Assembly (NCBI RefSeq): GCF_030272615.1
Contig: NC_081406.1
Coordinates: forward strand, 192,021,891-192,085,890
Direction: 5' to 3'
Length of the DNA: 64,000 nt
Source of the DNA: Cryptomeria japonica
Lineage: Eukaryota; Streptophyta; Pinopsida; Cupressales; Cupressaceae
Below, piece after piece: positions 12,780 through 24,583 of the stretch. The notes under the pieces are model-generated. The model did no database searches and was not told the DNA's origin. It was given only the letters and a program-made list of their open reading frames with translations. The number at the start of each line of letters is the position of its first letter. The first letter of the stretch is position 1. Both the position numbers and the translations under genes were made by a program.

Positions 12780-14760
12780 AAGACATAGTCCAAAATGACA
12801 ATGTAATAAAATACATAAATGCTCTCTCAAATGCCACTCTGACCAGATGCTGCACCACTATCACCACCTGCTCCCCCACTACCCCTTGCACCCCCTGCAC
12901 TACCTCTCTATGGAGGACCCATCACACACCAGTGCTTTGCATCCTTTGAGACTCCTCTGATCTCTCTCGACGCATCTATGAATAGCTCAATGCTCGCCGA
13001 CTAGATGGCACTGCCTACTCATATAGACCCCGCCAATAATCAACCTCTGCACCTGCCCACCGTAACTCTCTCGCCAATGAATCAGTCGATGGTCCATGTC
13101 CCTGTACTCCCTCCAAGGCCCGAACTCTCTCCTGTAGCTGGATCACCCTATCAACTGCCTGATCTCTCCCGTAGCACTACAGTCAACTCTAACTCCCATG
13201 CAAACAACTGCACATCTCTAGTTGCAACCTCTGCCTCCATATCCTCTAGTCGAGTCTGCAAAAATAATATCATATGATCCTACAGATCTCCTCCACCTGT
13301 AGCTCCCTCTCCTCCTCCAATGGCTCCCTCTCCCATATCCATAGGTGCCTCCCCCTCCCCCATATCCCTGCCACCTAATCTAACTCCTCCCTGCATCAAA
13401 GGCCCCTGTGACAGTCACAATGGCTGTCTGCATCTCCCTCTCCGCTGTAACCATCCACCTCCATCACCTCCCCCTCCAAAACCACCACCCCCACCTCCTC
13501 CTCCTCCATCGCCTCCTCCTCCATCACCTCTCCCTCATCCTCCTACTACCACTCTACGACCTCCTCTCCTCCTCCGTCTCTGTCTACTCTCCTCCTCATC
13601 AAAGGATGGAATCGACTCTACTGGATCTGATATGCGTGGAATATGATGTGCCGCAATATACTGCATGTACTCATCAGTAACACCTGCATCTACCACCCCC
13701 GACCTCATCTGCCACAGTCTCTCCTGTAAAGTCTGAAACTCTACTAAAGCCTGATCATAAGGTAATACTGACCACCACAGGAACCTCTCTTGTACCACCT
13801 GTGCATACTATCTAGACCCACTTGGCAACCCCTGCCTCCATCTAAACTATCTTCGCACTCTACCAGGTAGCTGTCTCTCCACATTGTAGGTTGTCCTACC
13901 AATCAAGTATCGTGTCATAAATATGTAAGGCAAGGCCTTTGAATCATCGTCCCAGGGCTCGCACTCAATATAAGCCTCCGGATCATTGTATCCAAATCAT
14001 CAAGCACCCACCACCACCACTCTAACTTCCCCAGGTGGGGTTGACTCATCATACCACCATACATATATACATAGGGTTGATCCACTGCCCTAAATCTCAG
14101 ACTCATTGGTCGAGTCACAGGTAAGTGCTCCCATGCCCAGATATGTAGTGGAGTGATCCCCACTCCTAGTGAGATCACCTCTTGATATACTACCTCATGC
14201 AGCTCTTGATATAAGTGTGACAGAATGCACGGTCCCCATGCAAAGCGGGTCCCCTCAGTCATCATCTTCTCTATCACCTGGCCCCAACCCACGACTAGTC
14301 CATGAGATCGTCAATCTGGGCATAGCATGCCCCCAACAATACCTGATAAAACAACAGGTAGTGGCTCATATAAGGCGGCTATATCCTCCCATGCTATTGA
14401 GTCATCATGAATAAACACATCCTCATCAAAAAATTGTTGCACTGTTGTTGTCCCCCAGGCTCGGTCATATGTCACTAGCTCTCCTCGAATGAGAATGTGT
14501 AGGATACGCCATACATCCTCTAGTGTCACAGTCATCTCCCCCTGTGCTAGGTGAAACGTACACGTCTCACTGTGCCACTGCTCTGCCAATGTTGTCATCA
14601 AACCATGATTCATCCAAATCATGGGCATATACATCACATCGTACAGGCCTGTCATTGCAATGCAATCAACCTCAGCCTCTGTCAATCAATCTTGCAACAC
14701 CTGTGTGGCTGGATGCCTCTCCCGCATCTGTAAGACACGAAACTCCTCCTACACACACAC
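12780..14760 (-). pseudogene. Plant mobile domain (PMD) protein, antisense, broken
   Basis: Read on the minus strand, 14,760 to about 13,550 gives a protein of the plant mobile domain family (aminotransferase-like PMD, related to Arabidopsis MAIN/MAIL1). The diagnostic block is LAEQWHSETCTFHLAQGEM followed by TVTLEDVWRIL (about 14,510-14,590). Further on come WEHLPVTRP (about 14,120), VLDDLDT (about 14,000) and a W-rich segment ending near 13,740. The tail (13,650-12,780) is charged, then Gly/Asp-rich (the plus strand is C-rich), then coiled-coil-like. Stops at 14,311 and near 14,693, plus a frameshift between 14,000 and 13,800, break it. It is antisense to the gypsy pol and lies between pol and the putative 3' LTR, as expected for an accessory ORF carried by a Tat element. 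PMD proteins act in gene and transposon silencing; its role here is unknown. Confidence 0.8.
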
Positions 14761-14989
14761 ATCAACCATCATCATCAGTTGTTTTGTTTCAAACTTTCTT
14801 AAGTTTCAACCTAGACTATCAACAGATACTTTGATCAAGTATCTTCGGGTCTCAACAGGTAAGCAATCATGGCACACCTAGACTACAACAGCCATTTATA
14901 CTAATGATCCAAGTCTCAATAGGCTTCTATGGTTCAAAACAACTCCCCTCTCCATCCATCCATCATTGGCATCAAGAGATTCTCTTTCT

Positions 14990-15320
14990 ACATGCTAGGG
15001 CATCTATTTTCCTAACAATAGCGCTACTCTGCAAACAATAGTGCTACTATGATGACAATCGCGTTAAACCAACTACACATTAGCGCCAAACACATAATAG
15101 TGCTAGAAAAACTATGCAAAAGTGCCATATCACAATCATAGCGCTACAAGCAGAATTCAATAGCCCTTAACACACAAAAGCGCTAAAACAACTATGCACA
15201 TGCGCTAAACAAGCAAAAACGCTAAAACCACTATGCAAAAGCGCTATAGTGGCACAATAGCCCTAGATAAATTGACAACAACGCCAAAACACAGTTTTAG
15301 CGCTATTGTTTTGACTCAAC
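14990..15320. repeat. AGCGCTA-rich degenerate array
   Basis: The self-complementary core AGCGCT or one-base variants (AGTGCT, GCGCTA, AGCGCC) recurs about 15 times in 310 bp. It is often in the longer context CTATGCAAAAGCGCTA, for example near 15,232-15,247. Spacing is irregular, about 15-35 bp. It sits between the antisense PMD start and the polypurine tract and LTR. No protein family explains it. Confidence 0.7.
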
Positions 15321-15857
15321 TTAGACAAGGCCAAAAACATATCAAAATGCATGAAAAGCAAAATTTCAAATTCATATACCGATGGTTCATAGTCATCTGG
15401 CCGCTGGAATCAACGAACTTGCTCTAGCCGATGATCTACTATCGATACCAGCATCCTGACTGCTGCTTTCTCTTTCAAAAAGGTCACTCTCAGAGCTCTG
15501 AAATCACTATGGAGACGAATGCAAATGACCCTATTTTTACCCCTTCACCCCCATATACACCCTCCGTCGTAAACCTAATTTTACCTCGCTCACCACCATG
15601 GTCTCCGTGAACTTCCAGAGCCTCCCATTTCTCCATTTTATCTCCAATTTTTTCTTTTTTTTCACCAATATTGCTAATTTCTTCTCTTCTATCTCCTTGC
15701 CAATTTTAATTCTTTTTCGAGAGATCGCCCGATTTTTTGAAATTTTTGACCCATCTCTCGAGGGGGCATACCACCCATTAAATTAACATTTTATGGGGCA
15801 TATTTCTTCACACCTATTTTTCTTTCTTTGAAATGACGCGATAAACCGCACCGTCTC

Positions 15858-15870
15858 AAAGAGGGGCAAA
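15858..15870 (+). other. Polypurine tract of gypsy element
   Basis: AAAGAGGGGCAAA directly precedes the LTR start. This is the usual plus-strand primer position and composition for plant gypsy elements. Confidence 0.6.
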
Positions 15871-17360
15871 TATAGTCACATAAATCTGTCCAATTTAATT
15901 AAATAAATATTTGCTATTTATTTGGTTAAAAACCTATTAGCCATCAATTAATTAAATTAAAATTTAATTAATTCATCTTCAAACATTCTCCTATTAATTA
16001 AATAAATTATTCAATTTATTTTAAGTCATTCATTAATCTAAATTCACAATCAATTAAATGAATAAATCCTATTTATTTCATTTAAACCTCTTTCCTCTTT
16101 TAAATAAATTAAATAAAACATTTATTTAAATCATTAAAATCCCCCCACTTGCATTCTCCTAAAAATGCAAGTTGCACCTATTTGTTGAAATAAATGAATT
16201 TTATTTTAATAAAAATTATATTTTCCCTCACCCACCAAACCCACTTGCAATCCTAAATCCCCTTCTAGACTCTTCTAACCCCTTCCTAATTAGCCTAATC
16301 CATCCCCTAAATATTGTCACATTCCTAAGCAACTTGAAGTCACTTCTCAAAGACTCCAAAGTCTTTGAAAAGCATTTAAGGCTTTATGTCTTCAAATGGT
16401 TAACCTCTAAAGTCTTCCAAACCATTAAAGGCTCTTACATAACCATTTATGGTTAAATCCACTTGCACCCATGGTTAGAGACTTTGAACCATAACTCAAC
16501 CTTCATCTCTACCCTTGGTTATTAATTAACCCTTGCACAAGATTTTACCCCTTGGATAAAAGCTTTATCCAATGGATGACTCTAACCCAACCTTAACCTT
16601 ACCCCCTAGAGTAACCCTCAGGCCATGTCAAGCATTTAATGCTTCTTCCCTCTCCCCTCAACCCATCTCATGTTGACATTTGTCATCCTAGGATTGGGTT
16701 GAAAGCTTTCACATGGATCTTAAGCCCTTCAATCCTGACCCTTGTTGAGATTATTCAATCTCAACCATCCATTGTTCCATTTTACCTATAAATAGAGCTC
16801 ATTTCTTCATAATCCAGATCCTAAAAACTTGCATGTATCTAACTTATAGCAAAATCTAGAGAGTATTTAGCATAATTCACTTTGGTATAAAATTAATCTT
16901 AGTTAGTTACATAATATCTCATTTCTTTGCTTGTTCATGTTTGCATTTTCATGAGCATTTACTTCACACTCTTGAATCTCCAAAAGACATCCAAAAATAG
17001 TGCAAAAAGCTACTGAGAGCTACACTCATTTGGGAACTTGGAGAGGAGAGGAACAAGGGAGAGCTAATGGCGTAGGGAGCATCATGAGTGAAGTCTTAAT
17101 GTTTATTCGTTTTTATTTCTCATATGCTTCTATGCTTAATATTTCTTGATAATGTTTTTTAATGGTTTAGTTTTATGTTGATTTGACCAACCCCCGGACT
17201 AACTGTTTTATGGCATTATACCAGTATTTTCTATCAAACCACTATTCTTGTAGCTGTTTCAAGGTAACATGTTCTTTCTTGAAATAGATTGAAACTCTAA
17301 CAGACTGCTCGTGCCCTAGCTCGAGGGCTTACAAACTAACTTTGCCCCTGAACTTCGGTA
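15871..17360 (+). mobile_element. Gypsy LTR (family A), plus orientation
   Basis: It starts TATAGTCACATAAATC (the expected TG is changed to TA) after a polypurine tract. The first 270 bases are AT-rich, with repeated AAATAAAT/TTAATTAA words. A TATA box (TATAAATA, 16,787-16,794) fits the promoter of an LTR. A related copy lies inverted at 43,690-44,985; shared blocks include AACTTGGAGAGGAGA near 17,034 and the matching reverse complement near 43,900. The 3' end is uncertain, placed near a CTTCGGTATTA end at about 17,360. The frame at 16,172-16,456 is not a gene. Confidence 0.65.
16787..16794 (+). promoter_or_regulatory. TATA box of LTR family A
   Basis: TATAAATA lies in a CCTATAAATAGAGC context, about 920 bp into the LTR. 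The inverted family member has the same box at 44,125-44,132. Confidence 0.6.
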
Positions 17361-18000
17361 TTATGTTTATTTCTTTTGCTTTTATGACTTAAGTCATATG
17401 CCTTGCAAAGACCTTGTCACGAGATGGGATTAATTTCCCTCCTTTCATTACCAATGCCTTAGGACAATAACAATACCTAAGGCTTTAGATATTATGTTCA
17501 ATACCCATGAAAATATCTTATACATTTTGCATTTAGATATTATCACATACTTTTTGCAAACAATAATTTTATGTGATCAAATTCAAATACCTTTACAAAC
17601 ATGAATACAATCTTTCTAATGTATAAGGAGAACTTCTTTCAATGACATTGTCAAGGAGATATTGAATATTCCTATTATCATAACCTTTCATCATCTTAAC
17701 GTATAAGTGACAAAAAACTTGTTTAATGATCAAATCTATATTCTGCCAACCATGACAATGTTAGAACAAGATATACCCTTAATGTATGCCAAATATATCA
17801 TATGTAAACCAACACGATGATACTAAACAAATGTCATCATGTATACCATGTATGCCACATACCTGTGATCATGTATGAGTATGTATATACCTATGAAACT
17901 ATCAATAATGATCAATACCATCTATGATGATCATGTATTCATCATGCATTCTGTAATGGAGCAGTATAAACAAATAGATAAGAATATGCCATGCCACTAG
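17361..18000. other. No recognisable feature
   Basis: AT-rich DNA with repeated CATGTAT/ATGATCA-type words from 17,780 to 17,960. I see no coding or structural signal that I can name. Confidence 0.4.
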
Positions 18001-18040
18001 TGAAGTTTACCAATCAAATGCTTTTTCATGTATCAAGACA

Positions 18041-19150
18041 ATGGATGCCAATACCAACGTACCACATCAAAAGAAAGTAATCAGTTTAATATTATGTACC
18101 AACCAATACCATAGTTATCGCATATCCTTATACCTGAGAAACCATCAAATGTCAAATGCAAAATGCCTTTTTGACATCAATGACAAAACATTATGCCAAG
18201 GTCAACAACTTGTAGCGTTAACCTACCAAGGAACAAACATCGAGAGACATAACCAGAAGGTTTTTGAAGAAATCAATGAAGAGTCTAGTCTAGAAGAAGA
18301 TGAATAAGATTTATTTTGGCCTAACAAACAACAACATGACAAGGTAGTAGAAAATTCTAAGCAAACCATCATACAACAATAGAGTGAAGATGTGGCTTGC
18401 TTCTCTAAAGAAGAAGAACTAGTGCTAAAAATATTGGCCTCTTTGGCTTAGCAAAAATATTTGTTGGTCAAGTTAAAGCAATTGGTAAAGTATTGGAACA
18501 AACAAAAAGAATCACAAATCAACAAATTTATAGAGGATGATAATTGGAAAAATGAACCTTTGTTGATCACCACACATTTGATAATGTTAAGGTGAAACAT
18601 GTTATGGTGGATTTGGGTGTAGATATCAATACCATTATAGAAACTACTTGGGAAAGATTTGGTTGACCCAAGTTGGTCAATCTACTCCATTTAATATAAG
18701 CTTAGCAGTTAGATCGGGAATAGAGGTTCTATGCACGTGGAAGAATGTAGAGGTGAATAAATGGCCTAAAACAATAGATAGATTTTGAAGTGGTTGAGAT
18801 AAAGAAACCATTTAATACATGCAAGCATTTCTAGGTATAAAATGGTTTGTAATGTCAATGACATTGGGGGTTCGAGGAAGTAGGATATATCCTTTGTGAA
18901 TGAAAATAGAGTGATCCATATCATCTTATAATAAGTAGAAGATAGAATGTATGTAGAGGAAGTTTCCCATGACAGACTTGAAGATGATAATTCAAGAATT
19001 ATATATTTAATCTCAAATTACCCACCACAGATGAAGAAGAAGATCTAAACATTGGAAGATAAATTAAACTAGATAGTGATGATACTAGCAAAGATAGTGA
19101 TGAAGTTATTAGTGCATGGGTGCAAGATGAACAAAAGTTAAACTTCCCAT
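18041..19150 (+). pseudogene. Very old gypsy gag/protease remnant
   Basis: On the plus strand a retropepsin-like stretch can be traced from about 18,580 to 18,900. It contains VMVDLGVDINTI (18,605-18,640; relatives have D-G/S-G at the active site, here D-L-G), then ETTWERFG and a stop at about 18,664. After a frame change, a MQAFLGIKW-type block (about 18,820) matches the second conserved part of gypsy proteases. The preceding open stretch at 18,041-18,307 ends in an acidic EEINEESSLEEDE tail and is probably the end of gag. Stops are frequent. This is a separate and older insertion than the element at 3-10 kb. Confidence 0.55.
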
Positions 19151-21080
19151 AAAGTATCTGGGTTTTAGAGAGAAATCACAATAAAAAAGCTAGTATAAAA
19201 ACTCTCTACAAAACATCAAATAAGAAGGATGACATTACAAAGGTCTAAAACCAACACAAAACTATTAGTCAATGACACTCTCACAAACTATAAACTAAAA
19301 GAACACATATACTAGACAATAGGAAAGCAAAGGGCTCGTTCAAGGAAAATACTTAATGACATAGCATTAAAACTAGAAAAAAGGAAAAATGCATAAAAGG
19401 GTATTACAAACCTCATACTACCCACCACACACAATTTACTTATCAAAGAAGTGGTTGTCACCATTTAGGTCTTATTTTGAACACCCATTTCCTCAACCTA
19501 ACCCCAAGGATATATAAAACATGACATTATAAAAGAATAATAAAAAAACATCCTAAGATAACACTTGGTGAAATAAATTAAATTATTTGTATCATATTAT
19601 ATGTTAACTGTATCATAGTCTAACAAAAATTAACTCACTAAAATAGATCCATACAAAATTTAATTGGCAGAAAAATTACAGGACAATTAAAAATGGTTAT
19701 AGCATTTAATAATGTCTCCTAGCTCCATGTATATAAAGATAGAGGGTCATTATAAAATAGTTCACTTTACTCTTAATTAGTTCTTTATTCCCGCACTCTT
19801 CTTTACTTACACTTCAAAACCCTCATATTTCCTAGCTCTCATACAATAATCACAACTTCCATTCTTGTTGATATTTCTCAGAAGCTATAACCTAAATATA
19901 ATAAATTCCCTACAAATCCATTAAGACAAACCCTACTAGAGTGTTTTCTAAAGTCTACATGACGTCATCTTCATCAAAGATAGTTGAAATTACATACATG
20001 GACCACTAACAAAGATAGACCGTACAAAATTCAAAACTCTAAGACCCCGCTACATGCCAGGACACAAAACTACTTACCACAATATAGACACATAGTATAA
20101 AACAATCTCAATTCATTGAGGGGGTCCCCCAACTTCAAAAAAGAAGAAGGATTTGTCTATATAATATTAATTAGGATCCATGATTAGTAGTTATATTTGG
20201 ATTGACCCCATTGGATAACATAAGAGGCCACTCGGGTCATCATAGAGTTATAAGCACACAATAAGGTCATAAATACTACGAAGGTCACTAGGCTAATTGG
20301 GGCCACATATGATGTATGGAGCTTAAATGTTACAAAAATTACAAACCCTATAGTAAAATATACCACCATGGGAGTCACATACAAGGTATACTACAACAAT
20401 CAAGAAGATTTTTCCACCACAACTTCTATTTATGTGACATATCAAATGGTGGTGGAGGGAAAAGATATTAACCTTTGCAAGGTCTAGTTGTTAGAGAACC
20501 TAGAACACAACAAGTAGTCACATTATTAATTATAGTTTGGCACCTTAATCATGTGTTGGAAATTTTATTTCATGAATGAACTACTGACATTTGCACAAAG
20601 ATTTTGGGATTCTAATAGACTAGTTGCCACACAAATTCAAGAGCATGTTCAACACTTCAAGGATGCCACCTTATAGACCACTACATATTGGGGAATATTT
20701 TATATATCCAAAAAAATATGCAAGAAAGAGAAAGGATATTCTATAACATGGTCCAAACATATATGTATATATTATCTTCCTAGTTGACAAAGACGTCACA
20801 CTTATGGAAGCAATTAAACCAAAAACCTCTTGGATCCCTCAACTACCATATGAGGTAGCATATGCAAAAATTAATTCTTACACATTGATACTTCTCAGCC
20901 TCCCAAAGCATCCAAAAACAAAGTAGTTCACAACATATAGAGAGTTCATAGAAAATGTGGCCAAGAAGAAATCAGAGGAGCATATGGAGAACAACTAGTA
21001 AAAGTTGAAAGAAAAATGGGGTACAACTTGTAAGGAAGTTAAGTAGTGGAGCAACTTCCCACGCTAACCTTGAGAGGAGG
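19151..21080. other. Unassigned degenerate DNA
   Basis: No domain is recognised. A TATATAAAG box near 19,730 followed by a transcript-like region suggests an old LTR or leader. From 20,400 to 21,060 the plus strand has a faint gag-like look (acid/base-rich, many stops). Too decayed to assign. Confidence 0.35.
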
Positions 21081-21486
21081 GTAATGCAAAATTTTTTATA
21101 GATCATTACAATGGTTACAAAAACTTAACAAAAATAAACATAATATCATGCATACCACAACACAGTGATTTACGTGGGGAAAACCCTTTGAAGAGAAAAA
21201 CCCCACACTCCAAAAGTAACTCAATATATTATTCAATAATCAATAATGGATTACAATATACTTTCAAAGAAATATCTTCATAGAAGTACCACTAATCAAA
21301 GATTCAAAGGTAGAGATTCTTATCCACAACCTCTATCTCACGCACCACATATATAGGAGATACAATACAAGAAATTGTCAAACGGTTTTACAAAACCATG
21401 GGCTAAAACCAACCAATAAAGTAGATGCGACCTTATCTCCATTCTAGATGCCCTATGACGTGTCAAAACACACATCAACACATGTT
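21081..21486 (-). mobile_element. Copia-like LTR fragment, left part
   Basis: Contains GTGATTTACGTGGGGAAAACC (near 21,170), followed by a block of AACCCC and ACTCAATA-like words. This resembles the TGTGGAAAACCC-type segment of the LTRs at 41,553-42,756 and 52,568-53,967. Orientation is inferred as minus. It is interrupted at 21,491 by the next element, and the right-hand part should resume at 29,469. Boundaries are not determined. Confidence 0.4.
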
Positions 21487-21491
21487 CCTCC
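21487..21491. other. Target site duplication, left (CCTCC)
   Basis: CCTCC immediately before the LTR matches CCTCC immediately after the other LTR (29,464-29,468). This defines the insertion exactly. Confidence 0.9.
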
Positions 21492-22630
21492 TATTACTAC
21501 TTATCAAGTTGCCATTAGTTTCATGTCAAAGTTATTCTATATACTCTAGTCGGTTATCTCTAGCGAGATATTCAGTCGGTATGCATAGTCCAGTCGGTTA
21601 TTGAAGAAAGTAGTCTCAGAACGTAGTATACACCGAGCTGTCTACCGAGTATCATTTCATGTCTACCGAGCAGCAAAGATGACACACTGAGTTGTCATAC
21701 ACCGAGTGAAACGTGTTACCAGATTCATTGAACCTAGACATACATATGAAAACGTGTTACAAGATCGAGGAACATCTAACCGTTATCACATTGGAAATTG
21801 CACTTAAAGATTGTGTATGATTTTGAGGTCATCTAACCAATGAAATAATTTGCATGGTTAATCATTCGATAAAACATGTTTGTAAGATCGAAGCAATGAA
21901 TGGATCACCATCATAAGAGATCTATTTATACAGCATGAGTTAAGAATTAAAGAGGTGTGTGCATGAGTGTAAGAAGACTGTTACAAAGACACAGAGGTCA
22001 CCGAGAAGGTTTTCAGAGAATAGTCGAAGAACAGAGTAAACAGAAGGATTTACTGAGTTACTATATGGGTTACCGAGGTATGCTATAAGCAAGGTAACTT
22101 ATTCTGAGCACATAGAATCTGCTATAACATTCTAGATGTAAAGTTGCAGATATTTGTAATGATTTTATTGTAATATTTTGAAGTTGTAAGAGAAACCTTT
22201 AACAGGGTAAAAGACTCTAATCAAGTCTATAAATTGTAAAGCCTCTAACCAAGTGCAACATTTAGTTTAAGTGTTGTGAAATCCTTTAGTAAGGTAGATC
22301 TAACAGATCTAGATACTCCTAACAGGGTAAGCTATCAGAAATAGCTAAACATGTAGCTCTAACCGAGCACTCTTTATTATTGCAGTAGTGAAGTTGTGGG
22401 TGCCATCCCCACCACAATTTTTCTCTCTAACCAAGAGTTTCTGCGTAACCAAAATATATGTGTTATGGAGTGAATCATGTATGATTGTTATCTATTTGTT
22501 TTAGCTTTATATTATGTTACTGCATTATTCAGTTTATGCATAACAGTAAAGTTATTATTGAAGAAAAGTTTTGGAGTACTAATTCACCCCTCCCCTCTCA
22601 GTACATTAGCTTTCCATATTGGTCCTAACA
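21492..22630 (+). repeat. 5' LTR
   Basis: The LTR begins TATTACTACTTATC (the 3' LTR has the canonical TGTTACTACTTATC) and ends GGTCCTAACA. It contains many TCGGT/ACCGA words in the first 250 bp. A TATA-like TATTTATA lies at 21,923-21,930. The U5 end carries a pyrimidine-rich TTCACCCCTCCCCTCTCAGT block. Confidence 0.95.
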
Positions 22631-22632
22631 AT

Positions 22633-22644
22633 TGGTATCAGAGC
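22633..22644 (+). other. Primer-binding site (initiator Met tRNA type)
   Basis: TGGTATCAGAGC lies two bases after the 5' LTR. This is the standard primer site of plant Ty1/copia elements and matches the 3' end of initiator methionine tRNA. Confidence 0.92.
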
Positions 22645-22692
22645 TTCAATCTTGGAAAAAGGTTTAACTGCCTAAAGAGAAAGATCTTATCA

Positions 22693-24045
22693 ATGGAAGG
22701 CTATAAACAATCTCGGAGGATTGTGTATTTGCAAGAAGAGTTGGATCATGCTAATCAAGTGATTGCAGACATGCAAAGACAAATGCAAAAATCTCTGAAA
22801 GTAAGAAGAAGATTATCTAATGATTTGCAGGACTCTCAAGAGTTAGTGGAACAAATTTAGACATCATCTGAGAACAGTATATCTGAAGAAACTAAAGAAA
22901 TGATTGGAGTATTGAAAGAAAAAAACAAAGCACTGGCTGATCAACTGAAAGAAATGAAAAGAGAACATGAACATTTCAGCACACAGATGACTGAAAATCT
23001 TGATGCATTAAGGACAGCCAAGGATAAAGTAAGAGATCTAGAAAAAGAGAAACAACAACTTGAAGTCTTATTATCTGATAAGAATGATGAAATCACAAGG
23101 TTGACTAGAATTCAACAAAACCTGTTAGATCAACTAGGTTATGCACATCATGAAGCAATTTTGAAGGATGATGAGAATCAAGCATTGAAACTTGAAGTAT
23201 CAAGGTTAACCGATGAACTTGAAACAGAGAAGAAATCCAAAGAAACACTGAAGAAGAGTTATGAAGCATCAAAGATGTTGGATGAGCAACTAAATACAAG
23301 AAGACCCAACAAAGATGCAGGACTCGGTTACAAAGGAAAAGACTCTACCAAGAAGGGAATTTATACTACCAAGAGAGGAGAATCATCAAAGCAAGCTAGA
23401 AACAAGGATAACATCAAAAGAAAGAAGCCTATTTGCAACTACTGTGGAAATCAAGGTCACACTGCCAACATGTGTCAAATCAGAAAAGGTAAGCAACCAA
23501 ATGTCACTAAGTCCAAAGGTTATTGTTATAATTGCAATAAATATGGTCACACATCTAATCAATGTAGGACAAAGTCTGTTAACAATTATCATAAGGCAAA
23601 ATTCAAAGGGTTTTGTAAAAAATGCAATAGATATGGACATAGTACTGAGAAGTGCTAGCTTAAGCAAAAGAACTATATGTGGTCTGCACACCAAGAAAAT
23701 GCTAGAGGTTACCGAACTCACACACATCCTTACCGACAGTATTTTGTAGTACCATGGGATTACAATACAAGGATATGGTGTGAATGTTGTGGAAGATATG
23801 GACATATAAGTGCCAACTATTTTATAAGGTTTGGGATGAACAACCGAAGATCATGGAGAAATCCTGGTATGGCATGTTTTCATTGTCACAAAGTTGGACA
23901 CTTGGCTGGAGATTGCAGAGATCAACCTAGAAAAGACACTGAAGAAATAAAAGACAAATTAAAAATGATTTGGAAAAAGAAGGAAATTGTGTCAAATAAA
24001 GAAAGCACCTTACCTACCGAGTTAGGTGCACCTATTCCAAATTAA
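22693..24045 (+). pseudogene. Gag-like zinc-knuckle protein, two in-frame stops
   Basis: One frame of 451 codons starts at ATG 22,693 (MEGYKQSRRIVYLQEEL) and is broken only by TAG at 22,858-22,860 and TAG at 23,656-23,658, both possible CAG or TGG decay. The first 210 residues are a long charged coiled coil (heptads of Leu/Ile among Glu, Lys and Gln). Then comes a Lys/Arg-rich stretch and five CCHC-type knuckles at 23,434-23,475, 23,524-23,565, 23,614-23,655, 23,779-23,820 and 23,875-23,916. Four keep CX2CX4HX4C; the fourth ends in Tyr instead of Cys. The protein presumably binds element RNA and forms particles. No typical copia capsid (UBN2-like) region is obvious before the knuckles. It may still be made in another, intact copy. 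Confidence 0.85.
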
Positions 24046-24583
24046 TTGGTAAAGGTATGAAGGGACTGCATTCTCTCAAGGTTAAATCTTAACAGTTCCT
24101 ATTTTATCATGTACTTAATTCAAAATCTGCATAATTAAGACGTATTAGTAAGTTTGAAATTATATCAAAGTCTTTTGAAGCACTATACAGGAAACCTATC
24201 AAGTCCGTGTATACAAGAAACCTATCTAGTCGGTGAATGAAGGAAGCTTGGTTACTCGGTTAAAGTGGAAAAAGTGGAACCGAGTGCAATTAATGTTTTT
24301 GACCTAACCCGCACAGAGCCTGATAAGGCATATGGTGTACTTAAAAGCATTTTCGCGGTTCATTTTCAACTTACCAAGTTTTCGAGAGAGTAGAGCAAAG
24401 CGAATCAAAGGCGATCAAACCTCCTAAAAAGCAAATTCAAGATATTTACATCAATCTCAACGCATTGTTAAACTGATTTACCGATCATATCTAGTTGCCA
24501 TTATCTGCTAAGTATAAAGCGTCAGTCATTTGAAAATCCTGAAACCCTAAGGATCCTTTGTTAACTTTTATCTGTAATCTACA
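24046..24583 (+). other. Inter-ORF leader in the LTR element
   Basis: This 538-bp stretch without coding sequence separates the gag-like ORF from the second ORF. It has several TCGGT/ACCGA words (24,200-24,290). It ends in a T-rich tract and CTACAATGG start context at 24,584. ORF2 needs its own translation route, so a spliced or internally initiated mRNA is possible. I cannot show either from sequence alone. Confidence 0.5.

Larger units (their letters stand above)
2967..17360 (+). mobile_element. Decayed Ty3/gypsy (Tat-type) retrotransposon
   Basis: The order gag, aspartic protease, G-patch, RT, RNase H, second archaeal-type RNase H, integrase, long spacer, antisense ORF, polypurine tract and LTR fits the plant Tat branch of Ty3/gypsy, where a second RNase H and extra ORFs are known. 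The pol frame is broken by many stops and a few frameshifts, and several catalytic residues are replaced, so this copy is inactive. Using the LTR at 15,871 as the 3' end is an inference from strand, a preceding polypurine tract and the lack of another candidate. No matching 5' LTR was found inside the window. Confidence 0.6.

Noticed and set aside
13005-13680. Proline/histidine-rich open frames on the plus strand
   Set aside because: They are the antisense of the Gly/Asp-rich and charged tail of the PMD ORF on the minus strand. The C-rich simple sequence explains them.
19950-19970. TGACGTCA palindrome as a regulatory element
   Set aside because: A single 8-bp match in unassigned DNA with no adjacent promoter or gene.
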